A stretch of 64,000 nt of DNA, from contig NZ_JBIVRB010000003.1 of assembly GCF_044755465.1 (NCBI RefSeq), forward strand, positions 248,001 to 312,000, read 5' to 3'. A program made the translations under genes and the position numbers. The DNA is from Peterkaempfera sp044755465 (GTDB lineage: Bacteria > Actinomycetota > Actinomycetes > Streptomycetales > Streptomycetaceae). Shown here piece by piece: positions 1 to 8,043 of this stretch. Positions within the stretch are counted from its first letter, which is position 1; each line of letters starts with the position of its first letter. The notes beneath the pieces are model-generated. The model worked only from the letters and a program-made list of their open reading frames with translations, was not told the DNA's origin and did no database searches.

Positions 1-1488
1 GATCAGCGCCGCCGTCACCGCCGCCGACATCCCCGCCCGCGCCAGCCCCCCGCCGGGGTGGGCCGAGCCGCCGGCCAGGTGGAGACCGGGCAGCGGCGAA
101 CGGTTGGCGGCGGCCAGGTACGCGCCGCCTGCCCCGGCCAGCGCCGGGCCGGGCACGGACCCCCCGGGCGCCCCGGTCTCCCGCTCGGTGTCGGCCGGGG
201 TCCGCACCCGCCGCCACAGCACCCGGTCCCGCAGGCCCAGCCCGGCCGCGTCCACGTGGGCCAGCACCCGGTCCGCGTACTCCGCCGCCCGCTCCGGCAC
301 GCTCCAGTCGACCGACCCGTGGCGCGGCACCGTCACCGTCAGCGAGACGGCCTCGTGTCCGCCGTCGGGCCGCAGCGCCGGGTCGTCGGGCCGCAGCACC
401 TGCACCGTCGGCCGTTCGCACAGCCGGGGCCCGGGGCCGAACAGGGCGTCCAGCTCGTCCGCCGGGTCGGCCGCGTGGACGACCGTACGGTGCGCGGTGT
501 CCGCCGGGCGGCCGCCGCGCAGCGCCAGCAGCACGGTGAACCGGCCGGGCTGCGGCGCGGGCGGCTGCCACCCCGGCGGCCGGGCCTCGTCACCGACCAG
601 CCGCTGCCCGTACAGCGCCCGTACGTCCAGCGCGGAGACCACCAGGTCGGCGTCGATCCGGCTGCCGTCGGACAGCTCCACCCCGGCGGCGCGGCCGTCC
701 CGCACCGTCACCTCGGAGACCGCCGCATGGAACAGGAACTCCACCCGCCGCCGCAGGCAGCGCTCGTACACCGCGTCGGCCAGCGCCCACATCCCGCCGG
801 CCACGTACCAGACGCCGAAGGTCTGCTCCATGTACGGCAGCACGGTCAGGCTCGCCGGTGCCCGGCGCGGGTCGTGGCCGAAGCGCAGCGCGTACTCGGT
901 CAGCAGGGCGGTCGGCCCGGCCGCCCCGCCCAGTTCGCGGCGGGCCACCTCGGCCAGGGTCGGGGCGGCGGCGCGGCGCAGCCAGGCCGGGCCCCGGCGC
1001 GGTGCGGCCGGGTAGGGGTCGGTGTGCAGCGGGCTGGGGTCGCCGGTGAGCGGCTCCTCCAGCAGCGGGCGGCGGGTGGCCTCCCAGACCTGCCGGGCCC
1101 GGTCCAGTACGGCCGTCCAGCGCTCGCCGGAGCCCGCGCCGAACGCGCCGTCCAGCGCCCGCACCACCCCGGCCCGGGAGGCGTTGGGCAGTGCCAGGCC
1201 GGTGCCGTCCGGCAGCAGGTGCCGGCTCTCCGGGTCGACGGGGGAGAGGCCGACCAGGTCCTCCAGCGGCTCCTTGCCGGTCTTCAGCGCCAGGTCGCGG
1301 TAGACGGCCGGGAGGGTGAGCAGCGTCGGTCCGGTGTCGAAGGCGAAGCCGTCGCGCTCGTACCGGCCGACCATCCCGCCGTGGGTGCCGGACGCCTCGC
1401 ACACCAGCACCCGGTGGCCGACCGTGGCCAGCCGCGCCGCCGCCGCCAGTCCGCCGATACCCGCACCGATGACCACGATCCTTGCCAT
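1..1488 (-). CDS. FAD-dependent oxidoreductase, CrtI/phytoene desaturase-like (3' end cut by window)
   Basis: The reading frame starts at ATG 1488 and is still open at base 1, giving at least 496 residues. The N-terminus has the dinucleotide-binding motif VVIGAGIGGLAAAARLA, and the last visible residues (LHLAGGSAHPGGGLARAGMS) match the C-terminal FAD/substrate signature of the phytoene desaturase and polyprenyl-oxidoreductase family. Such enzymes use FAD to desaturate or isomerise hydrophobic substrates such as carotenoids. No crtB or crtE neighbour is visible, so the substrate is unknown. It lies 76 bases downstream of the DUF4126 gene on the same strand and may share its transcript. No good Shine-Dalgarno sequence precedes the ATG. 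The family is clear; the specific function is not. Confidence 0.82.
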   Translation of the reverse strand, partial: MARIVVIGAGIGGLAAAARLATVGHRVLVCEASGTHGGMVGRYERDGFAFDTGPTLLTLPAVYRDLALKTGKEPLEDLVGLSPVDPESRHLLPDGTGLALPNASRAGVVRALDGAFGAGSGERWTAVLDRARQVWEATRRPLLEEPLTGDPSPLHTDPYPAAPRRGPAWLRRAAAPTLAEVARRELGGAAGPTALLTEYALRFGHDPRRAPASLTVLPYMEQTFGVWYVAGGMWALADAVYERCLRRRVEFLFHAAVSEVTVRDGRAAGVELSDGSRIDADLVVSALDVRALYGQRLVGDEARPPGWQPPAPQPGRFTVLLALRGGRPADTAHRTVVHAADPADELDALFGPGPRLCERPTVQVLRPDDPALRPDGGHEAVSLTVTVPRHGSVDWSVPERAAEYADRVLAHVDAAGLGLRDRVLWRRVRTPADTERETGAPGGSVPGPALAGAGGAYLAAANRSPLPGLHLAGGSAHPGGGLARAGMSAAVTAALI

Positions 1489-1564
1489 GGTGAAGGAGCT
1501 TAAGGGGTCGGCGGCGGCGCCCCTCGGGCGGGGAATCCGGTCGGCCGGAGTCCGGGATGTCGGG

Positions 1565-2197
1565 TCAGCCCGGAATCCGGTCCCCGGCGGTCACGGCCGC
1601 CCCCGCGCCGGTCCGCCGCTGCGCCCGCCGCTCGCGGCGGCGCTGGAGGAAGCGGCGGACCCGGGAGACCGCGAGCCACACCAGCAGCAGCCCGGCCAGC
1701 AGCAGCACCCCGGCGACCGAGGCGGCCGCCAGCGGGTGGAAGACCGCCAGCGTGATCACGGCGGCGACGGCGATGTCCTCCAGCAGGCTGAGCACGATGT
1801 TGCTGGCGGGCTCGGGGGAGGTGTTGACCGCCATCCGCAGCGACGCCTTGGTGAGATGGCTGACCAGCGCGGTGGTGCCGCCCATCGCCCCGGCCGCGAC
1901 GGCGCCGAGCGAGCCGTGGGCGTGCCCGGCCAGCAGGGCGCCGACGGTGGCACCGGTGACCGGCCGGACCACGGTGTGGACGGCGTCCCAGACGGTGTCC
2001 AGGTACGGGATCTTGTCGGCCACCGCCTCGCAGAGGAAGAGCACGGCGGCGACGACCAGCACATCGGTGCGTTCCAGGCCGGGCGGCACCGCCCCCGCGT
2101 CGCCGAAGCGGCCGAAGAGTCCCAGCAGCAGCACCACCGCGTAGGCGTTGATGCCGCTCGCCCATCCACTGGTGAAGATCATCGGGACGATCGACAC
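1565..2197 (-). CDS. DUF4126 family integral membrane protein
   Basis: A 210-residue protein starting at GTG 2197, behind a purine-rich GGGGAGGCGG ribosome site. It opens with a hydrophobic segment (SGINAYAVVLLLGLFGR), followed by further hydrophobic stretches near residues 45-60, 80-110 and 140-175. The C-terminal tail is strongly basic (RRFLQRRRERRAQRR). The motif VADKIPYLDTVWDAVHTVVRP in the first third is typical of DUF4126 proteins, which have no established biochemical role. The upstream region is a long gene-free stretch, so its promoter must lie there. The family call is fairly safe; function is unknown. Confidence 0.8.
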   Translation of the reverse strand: MSIVPMIFTSGWASGINAYAVVLLLGLFGRFGDAGAVPPGLERTDVLVVAAVLFLCEAVADKIPYLDTVWDAVHTVVRPVTGATVGALLAGHAHGSLGAVAAGAMGGTTALVSHLTKASLRMAVNTSPEPASNIVLSLLEDIAVAAVITLAVFHPLAAASVAGVLLLAGLLLVWLAVSRVRRFLQRRRERRAQRRTGAGAAVTAGDRIPG

Positions 2198-2334
2198 GTC
2201 CGCCTCCCCTGCTCCCCGTGTGCGCGGCCGGTCCCGGGCGTCGGGCCGCGGCCTCAGCGTAAGTGAGGAAAGGACGCCGCCGGGAGGTGATCGGTTCCGC
2301 GTCGCGGACGATCCGGGGGAGCGGCGTGGGTGGC

Positions 2335-2358
2335 TGAGTACGGGTACTCAGAAGTACC
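2335..2358. promoter_or_regulatory. Overlapping palindromes with GTACTC half-sites
   Basis: TGAGTAC-GG-GTACTCA (2335-2350) is a perfect 7-bp inverted repeat. It overlaps GGTACT-CAGA-AGTACC (2343-2358), and another GAGTACC half-site sits near 2371. Nested palindromes of this size look like a dimeric regulator's operator. It lies about 140 bp upstream of the DUF4126 start. The cognate protein is unknown. Confidence 0.4.
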
Positions 2359-2916
2359 GGGTGCGGCTTTGAGTACCCCGGCGGATACGCCGTGACCTGC
2401 GGAGACGGCAGAGTGAGGGCACCGGGACAACGGGGCTGCGAAGCACCGGGGACCGGAAGTGCGGCGGACGCCGCCCGTCGGGACGGGTGCCACGGGGGAA
2501 TCGGGGCGCCACGGGGGCCGGCGGGCGGAACCGCCGCACCGGGACCGGCCGCGGGTTCCGCACCGCCGACACGGGGCGGCGGAGCGGAACCCGACGGGTG
2601 GCCGCTCCCTCCTCGCGCGCACCCGGGCCCGCTCGCCGCTACCGGCCGCCCGGTCCGCCGCCCTCTCCCGTACCGTCTTCTCCCGCACCGCCCTCTCCCG
2701 CGCCGCCGCTGGCCGCCTGCGCTGCTGCCTGCCGGGCCCGGTGCCGCTTTGGAATCCCGCCCATTCGTTCGAGTCCGTTCGAGCCGTTCGCGTGTGAGCT
2801 GCCTTACTCACCTGCGCTCCGACCGCGCTCCGGCCGCGTTGTCAGTGGTGCCGTCCACCATGGGGATGTACGGGCCGTCCGGGCTCGTACGGGCAGGCCG
2901 AGGGGAAGGAATGGCG

Positions 2917-2947
2917 TTGACGCGAGGTCCGCGCAGGGGGTTACCCT
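2917..2947 (+). promoter_or_regulatory. Candidate promoter of the dnaE2 operon
   Basis: TTGACG (2917-2922) and TACCCT (2942-2947) are separated by 19 bases and resemble HrdB-type -35 and -10 boxes, although the spacer is slightly long. The predicted start of transcription would fall around 2954, right at the SOS box, which suits LexA repression. Confidence 0.45.
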
Positions 2948-2955
2948 GAAATCGT

Positions 2956-2971
2956 TCGAACGAGAGTTCGA
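2956..2971. promoter_or_regulatory. SOS box (LexA operator)
   Basis: TCGAACGAGAGTTCGA is an exact match to the actinobacterial LexA palindrome TCGAAC-N4-GTTCGA. It lies 97 bases upstream of the DUF6504 start and just downstream of a plausible -10 box. This places the DUF6504-HEPN-dnaE2 genes under DNA-damage control. Confidence 0.85.
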
Positions 2972-3068
2972 ACAGCGGTTGCGGGTCGGGTACGGCACCG
3001 CCCCCCACCCGCGCGGATGTCGCGTCGGCCATTCGAACCGTCGGCACGAGGAACAGCTAGGAGGCACG

Positions 3069-3410
3069 ATGACCAGGCGTCATGCGGACCCGGTCGAGGT
3101 CCGGGGCACCGGCGACAGGCCCACGCACTTCCTCTGGCGCGACCGGATCTACGCGGTGCGGGAGGTGCTCGGCCACTGGAAGGAGAGCGGCCCGTGGTGG
3201 GAGGAGGCCCGGCGCACCACCGGTCGGCCGCTCGCCGCGGCACCGGTGGCCGACACGCGGCCCGTCCCGCCGCTCAGCCGGTGCGTCCGCACCGAGCGGG
3301 AGGTCTGGCGCGTCGAGGCGAGCCCCGGCCGGGCCTTCGCCCCCGGTGTGTACGACCTCAGCCTCGACCCGGCGGCCGACCGGTGGACGCTCACCCGGAC
3401 CACGGACTGA
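3069..3410 (+). CDS. DUF6504 family protein
   Basis: A 113-residue protein beginning at ATG 3069 after the ribosome site AGGAGGCACG. It is rich in Trp and Arg, with the pattern HFLWRDRIYAVREVLGHWKE, then REVWRVEA and GVYDLSLDP near the C-terminus. This matches short DUF6504 proteins, which I recall lying beside translesion polymerase genes in actinobacteria. It is the first gene after the SOS box and lies 15 bases ahead of the HEPN gene, so it is probably damage-induced. The open frame extends upstream to 2487, but that extension crosses the SOS box and promoter and has no ribosome site. Biochemical function is unknown; an accessory role in DnaE2-dependent synthesis is an inference from context. 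Confidence 0.78.
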   Translation: MTRRHADPVEVRGTGDRPTHFLWRDRIYAVREVLGHWKESGPWWEEARRTTGRPLAAAPVADTRPVPPLSRCVRTEREVWRVEASPGRAFAPGVYDLSLDPAADRWTLTRTTD

Positions 3411-3425
3411 GGGGGGCGGTCCACG

Positions 3426-4088
3426 ATGATCACCGGAGACGCCCGCATCATCCAGCTGGCCACCGGCCCGTTCCAGGACCCGCTGCCCACCCAGCCGACC
3501 GGCGGCGGGCCGGTCGGCGGCCACGGCATCCCCCACGGCGGCATCCCCCACGGCGGCATCCCCCACGGCGGCATCCCCCGTCGGGCACCCGGCGACGTCC
3601 ACCCCGTGCTGCGCCGGGCCGCCGCCCCGCCCGCCGCCCTGGACCTGCTCGCCCACGCCCACCGCACCCTGGACGGCGCCCGCACCCTGGCCGACCCCCT
3701 GGAGCGCTACGCCGCCGCCCACCTCGCGGCGCTGCGCACCTCGGCCGCCGTACTGGCCGTGCGCGGCCGCCCCGAGCAGGGCCCACGCCGGCGGAAGGCC
3801 ATCCGCAGCGCCTGGGAGGTGCTGCCCGAGGTCGCCCCCGAGCTGGCCGAATGGGCGCTGTACTTCGCGGCGGGCGCCCGCAAGCGCGCCGCCGCCGAGG
3901 CGGGCATCCAGAGCGCCGCCAGCCCGCGCGACGCCGACGACCTGGTCCGCAACACCGCGCTCTTCCTGCGGATCGTCGAGCGGCTGCTCTCACTGCGGCC
4001 CGCCCTCCCCGCCCCCGCGCTGCCGTTCGACGACCCCCGCGACGGGGAGGACGGAGGCGCGGCGCCCCCCATGCCCAGGACGGGCTGA
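3426..4088 (+). CDS. SAV_6107-family HEPN domain protein
   Basis: A 220-residue protein starting at ATG 3426 with GGGGGGCGG just upstream. Residues 1-55 are a Gly/Pro-rich leader containing three HGGIP repeats. The helical part that follows (HPVLRRAA, LLAHAHRTL, RYAAAHLAALRTSAAVLAVRG) and the later SAWEVLPEVAPELAEWALYF resemble the HEPN_SAV_6107 family. HEPN domains are helical bundles, often RNases with an R-x4-6-H motif or non-catalytic partners; I do not see a clean RxxxxH motif here. The gene lies between DUF6504 and dnaE2 in the SOS-box operon, with gaps of 15 and 33 bases. A damage-response role is inferred from position. The start could lie further in, because the repeat leader is poorly conserved in character. 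Confidence 0.75.
   Translation: MITGDARIIQLATGPFQDPLPTQPTGGGPVGGHGIPHGGIPHGGIPHGGIPRRAPGDVHPVLRRAAAPPAALDLLAHAHRTLDGARTLADPLERYAAAHLAALRTSAAVLAVRGRPEQGPRRRKAIRSAWEVLPEVAPELAEWALYFAAGARKRAAAEAGIQSAASPRDADDLVRNTALFLRIVERLLSLRPALPAPALPFDDPRDGEDGGAAPPMPRTG
3531..3579 (+). repeat. 15-bp tandem repeat inside the HEPN gene
   Basis: About three copies of CCCACGGCGGCATCC in direct tandem, in frame, encoding repeated His-Gly-Gly-Ile-Pro. The copies are nearly identical at the DNA level, which suggests recent slippage expansion. Confidence 0.85.
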
Positions 4089-4121
4089 CCCAGATCCGTA
4101 ACTCTCGTCACAGGAGTCCCC

Positions 4122-7100
4122 TTGAGCACCACCGACTCCGACCCCTTCCCGCCCGTACCGAGCGGTTCCTTCGCCCATCTGCACGTGGCCTCCGGCCATT
4201 CGCTGCGGTACGGGACCTCAGCGCCCGAGGTGCTGGTCGAGCGCGCCGCCGAGCTGGGCATGCCGCTGCTCGCCCTCACCGACCGCGACGGGCTCTACGG
4301 TGCGGTGCGCTTCGCCAGGGCCTGCGTCCGGGCCGGTATCGGCCCCGTCCTGGGCGCGGACCTCGCGGTGCGGCCGGACGGTCCGCCACCGCCCCCCGCC
4401 ACCACCCCCGCCCGTGGCGGCCGGACCGTCGACCCCGGGCTGCCCCGGGTCACCGTGCTGGCCCGTGGCGGCCGGACCGGCTGGGGCGCCCTGTGCCGGC
4501 TGGTCAGCGCCGCCCACGGCGCCGACCTGCCCGCCGACCCCACCAGCCCCACCAGCCCCACCAGCCCCGCCAGCCCCGCCGACCCCGCAGCTTCCGCCGA
4601 CCCGGCGGCCGAGCGCCGCAGGCCCGCCATCACCCCGGAGGCGATCCCCCGTCAACTGGCCGCCGCCGGAGCCCTGGACGGCGATCTGCTGGTGCTGCTC
4701 GGCCCCGGCTCCGATGTCGGCCGCGCCGTCCTCGCGGGCCGCCCCGACCTGGCCCGCGAGCGGCTGCGCCGCTGGCGCGAGCGGGCGAGCGGCGCCGGCC
4801 TCGCCATCGAGGTCGTCCACCAGCTCGCCCCGCCCGGCCACCGCCACTCGCTGCCCGTCGCCGCCCGGATGCTCGGCCTCGCCCGCGAGGCCGGACTGCC
4901 CGCCGTCCTCACCAACGCCGTCCGCCACGCCCGCCCCGAGGACGCCCCCGTCGCGGACGTGCTGGACGCGGCCCGCCGCCTCGTCCCGCTGGACCGCCGC
5001 CACCTCGACCGGGCCAACGCCGAGGGGTACCTCAAGTCCGCCGCCGAGATGGCCCCGATCGCCCAGGAGGTCGCCCGCGCCGCCGGCCACGGCCCGCCCG
5101 CCGCCCGCCGGCTGCTGTCCGACACCGCCGAGCTGGCCGCCGGGCTCGCCCTCGACCCCTGGGCCCACCTGGGCTTCGGCTCGGTCCGGATGCCCGAGCC
5201 CGCCGTGCTCGGGGTCGCCCCGACCCGCGCCGCCGCCGAGCTGCGCGCCCGCTGCGAGGCCGGTCTGATCCGCCGCTACGGCAGCGCCGCCGGCGGCCCG
5301 GCCGCCGCCGCGCGGCTGGACGACGAGCTGGCCCTGATCCACGGCCTCGGCTACGAGGCGTACTTCCTCACCGTCGCCGAGGTCGTCGACATGGTCCGGG
5401 GCATGGGCATCCGCTGCGCCGCCCGGGGCTCCGGCGCCGGCAGCCTGGTCAACCACCTGCTCGGCGTCTCCGGTGTCGACCCGCTGCGCCACGGCCTGCT
5501 GATGGAGCGGTTCCTCTCCGAGCGGCGCACCGCGCTGCCCGACATCGACCTCGACGTGGAGTCCGCCCGCCGCACCGAGGTCTACCGGCGGCTGCTGGAG
5601 CGCTTCGGGCCCGCCCGTACGCTCTGCGTCTCCATGCAGGAGACCTACCGCGTCCGGCACGCCGTGCGCGACGTCGGCGCCGCCCTCGGCCTGCCGCCCG
5701 AGGAGATCGACGCCGTCGCCAAGGCGTTCCCGCACATCCGCGCCCGCGATGTCCGCGCCGCACTGCGCGACCTGCCGGAGCTGCGCTCCTCCCGGTTCGA
5801 CCAGGGCCTGTTCACGGTGCTGTTCGACCTGGTGGAGCGGCTGGACGGGCTGCCCCGCCAGATCGCCCTGCACCCCAGCGGCATCCTGCTGTCCGACCAG
5901 CGGCTGCGCGACCTCACCCCCGCCGAGCCGAGCGCCCAGGGCTTCTGGATGAGCCAGTTCGACAAGGACGACGTGGAGGAGATCGGCCTGCTCAAGCTGG
6001 ACGTCCTCGGCGTACGGATGCAGTCCGCCATGGCGTACGCCCTCACCGAGATCGCCCGCACCGAGCGGACCGCGATCGACCTGGACGCCGTCCCGCACGA
6101 CGACCCCGCCACCTTCGAGCTGATCCGCTCCACCCGCACCCTGGGCTGCTTCCAGATCGAGTCGCCCGGACAGCGGGAGCTGATCGGCAAGTTCGGCCCG
6201 CAGACCTTCGAGGACCTGATCACCGACATCTCCCTCTTCCGCCCCGGCCCGGTCAAGAGTGACATGGTCACCCCCTTCCTCAACGCCCGCCAGGGCTGGA
6301 CCGCCGCCCGGTACCCGCACCCCGACCTGGAGCCGGTGCTCGCCGAGACCGAGGGCGTGGTCGTCTTCCACGAGCAGGTCATCAAGGTCATCGCCGTGCT
6401 GACCGGCTGCTCCCACGCCCGCGCCGACCAGGCCCGCCGGGCGCTGGGCAGCCTCGGCGGCCAGAGCGCGGTGGGGGACTGGTTCACCACCGCCGCCGAC
6501 CGCCGGGGCTACCCCCGCCCGGTGGTGGAGCGGGTCTGGGAGGTGCTGCGGGCGTTCGCCTCCTTCGGCTTCTGCAAGGCGCACGCCGCCGCCTTCGCGC
6601 TGCCCACCTACCAGTCCGCCTGGCTGAAGGCCCACCACCCGGCGGCCTTCCTGGCCGGCGTCCTCACCCACGACCCTGGGATGTACCCCAAGCGGCTGAT
6701 CCTCGACGACGCCCGGCAGCTGGGCATCCCCATCCTCGGCCCCGACGTCAACGCCTCCGCCGCCGACTACCGGGTCGAGCCCGCCGCCGACGCGGACCGG
6801 GGGGCGGGCACCCTCGGCATCCGGATCGGCCTCGCGGACGTCAAGGGCATCAGCGCCGCCGAGCTCACCCGCATCACCACCGCCCGGCAGGGCGCCCCCT
6901 ACACCTCGCTGGCCGACTTCCGCGACCGGGCCCGGCCGACCGGCCCCACCCTGGAGCGGCTGGTCCACGTCGGCGCGCTGGACGCCCTGTACGGGATCGG
7001 CTCCGACGACAGCCCGGGGCCCGACGGCCGCACCCGCCGCGACCTGCTGCTGGACGCCATGGAGCCGGACCGCCCCCGCGCCCGCACCGGCCGCCGCACC

Positions 7101-7790
7101 CCCGGCCCCGGCCAGCTCGCCCTCCAAGGCGCACCCACTGGCATCGAGCACCCCGACCGGGCCGGCAGCGGGCACGGCCTGCCCAGGATCGGCGCCGAGG
7201 AGCGGGTCCGGGCCGAGATCGAGGTCCTGGGGCTGGACTGGAGCAGCCACATCATCGCCCTGTACGAGCCCTTCCTCGCCGAACTCGGCGTCACCCGCGC
7301 CCGCGACCTGCTGCGCACCCGCAACCGGGCCGAGATCCTGGTCGCCGGGGTGAAGGTCGCCACCCAGACCCCGCCGGTGCGCACCGGCACCCGGGTCGTC
7401 TTCGCCACCCTCGACGACGCCACCGGCCCGGTCGACCTGGCCTTCTTCGAGCGGGCCCAGCAGTCCTCCGCCGCCACCGTCTTCCACTCCTGGCTGCTGC
7501 TGGCCCGGGGCACCGTCCGCCGCACCGGCCCGCGCGGCGTCTCCCTCACCGCCTCCGCCGCCTGGGACCTGGCCGCCCTGCACCGGCTCCGCGAGGAGCA
7601 GGGCAGCGCCGTCGTCCGCGACCTGCTCGCCACCCCCCGGCCGGCCGCCCCCGCCCCGGCCGGCCACCGGGTGCTGCTCCACCCCAGCGGCTTCCGCCAG
7701 TCCCCGTACGCGGATCTGCGGCCCCCGGGCACCCCGGTCGCGTCCGCCCCGCGCAAACTCTGGCACTCCAGCCCGGGGAGCCCCGGATGA
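4122..7790 (+). CDS. dnaE2: Error-prone DNA polymerase III alpha-like (DnaE2/ImuC type)
   Basis: A 1222-residue C-family polymerase. TTG 4122 is chosen because CAGGAG (4111-4116) lies five bases upstream. The N-terminal PHP domain is degenerate: FAHLHVASGHS replaces the HLHVHTEYS of the replicative enzyme, and LTDRDG replaces the usual SDHG. Residues about 139-164 are a Thr-Ser-Pro/Ala-rich insertion coded by short repeats. The polymerase core keeps the catalytic acids in LPDIDLDVE (D474, D476, D478) and LLKLDVLG (D627), followed by helix-hairpin-helix and OB-fold regions (TLDDATGPVDLAFF). DnaE2/ImuC enzymes carry out damage-induced mutagenic synthesis. The replicative DnaE is a separate gene at 51385-54933. 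The SOS box upstream supports LexA control. Confidence 0.88.
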   Translation: MSTTDSDPFPPVPSGSFAHLHVASGHSLRYGTSAPEVLVERAAELGMPLLALTDRDGLYGAVRFARACVRAGIGPVLGADLAVRPDGPPPPPATTPARGGRTVDPGLPRVTVLARGGRTGWGALCRLVSAAHGADLPADPTSPTSPTSPASPADPAASADPAAERRRPAITPEAIPRQLAAAGALDGDLLVLLGPGSDVGRAVLAGRPDLARERLRRWRERASGAGLAIEVVHQLAPPGHRHSLPVAARMLGLAREAGLPAVLTNAVRHARPEDAPVADVLDAARRLVPLDRRHLDRANAEGYLKSAAEMAPIAQEVARAAGHGPPAARRLLSDTAELAAGLALDPWAHLGFGSVRMPEPAVLGVAPTRAAAELRARCEAGLIRRYGSAAGGPAAAARLDDELALIHGLGYEAYFLTVAEVVDMVRGMGIRCAARGSGAGSLVNHLLGVSGVDPLRHGLLMERFLSERRTALPDIDLDVESARRTEVYRRLLERFGPARTLCVSMQETYRVRHAVRDVGAALGLPPEEIDAVAKAFPHIRARDVRAALRDLPELRSSRFDQGLFTVLFDLVERLDGLPRQIALHPSGILLSDQRLRDLTPAEPSAQGFWMSQFDKDDVEEIGLLKLDVLGVRMQSAMAYALTEIARTERTAIDLDAVPHDDPATFELIRSTRTLGCFQIESPGQRELIGKFGPQTFEDLITDISLFRPGPVKSDMVTPFLNARQGWTAARYPHPDLEPVLAETEGVVVFHEQVIKVIAVLTGCSHARADQARRALGSLGGQSAVGDWFTTAADRRGYPRPVVERVWEVLRAFASFGFCKAHAAAFALPTYQSAWLKAHHPAAFLAGVLTHDPGMYPKRLILDDARQLGIPILGPDVNASAADYRVEPAADADRGAGTLGIRIGLADVKGISAAELTRITTARQGAPYTSLADFRDRARPTGPTLERLVHVGALDALYGIGSDDSPGPDGRTRRDLLLDAMEPDRPRARTGRRTPGPGQLALQGAPTGIEHPDRAGSGHGLPRIGAEERVRAEIEVLGLDWSSHIIALYEPFLAELGVTRARDLLRTRNRAEILVAGVKVATQTPPVRTGTRVVFATLDDATGPVDLAFFERAQQSSAATVFHSWLLLARGTVRRTGPRGVSLTASAAWDLAALHRLREEQGSAVVRDLLATPRPAAPAPAGHRVLLHPSGFRQSPYADLRPPGTPVASAPRKLWHSSPGSPG

Positions 7791-8043
7791 CCCGCCCGGC
7801 CCGCCGGTGCGAACCGGAGCGTCTCGGGCGTGTCCGGGCATTCCGCCCCGGGGCGAGCCGCCCCGCCCGCCCGTGCGCGCCCGGAGGGCCCGGGGGCCGG
7901 GCCCGGGGTGTCGCGGCGCCGCGCCCGCGCTCTGCGCCGCCCGGCCATCGGCGCAGCCCAGCGGCTGTCCACCGTCCGCGCCCCCTGCCGCCGGACCCTC
8001 TAAGGTGGAGCCGTCCCGCCCCGCCGTGCCGAGGAGTCCTTCC

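Larger units (their letters stand above)
2198..3068. other. Gene-free divergent region of about 870 bp
   Basis: No reading frame here looks coding. The open frames on both strands are Arg/Pro/Ala-rich and lack ribosome sites or recognisable motifs. The stretch holds clustered GTACTC palindromes near 2335-2376, C-rich CTCCCG-type imperfect repeats near 2665-2710, and the promoter and SOS box of the downstream operon near 2917-2971. It separates the divergent DUF4126 and DUF6504 genes. A small RNA cannot be excluded. Confidence 0.6.

Noticed and set aside
2764..2792. GTTCGAGTCC-like sequence resembling a tRNA T-arm
   Set aside because: No matching acceptor, D or anticodon stems can be drawn around it.
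2254..2811. A 185-codon minus-strand frame in the gene-free region
   Set aside because: Arg/Pro/Ser-rich, no ribosome site, no recognisable motif, and it crosses the GTACTC palindromes.
2487..3068. Upstream extension of the DUF6504 reading frame
   Set aside because: It would run through the promoter and SOS box. The ATG at 3069 has a strong AGGAGG site.
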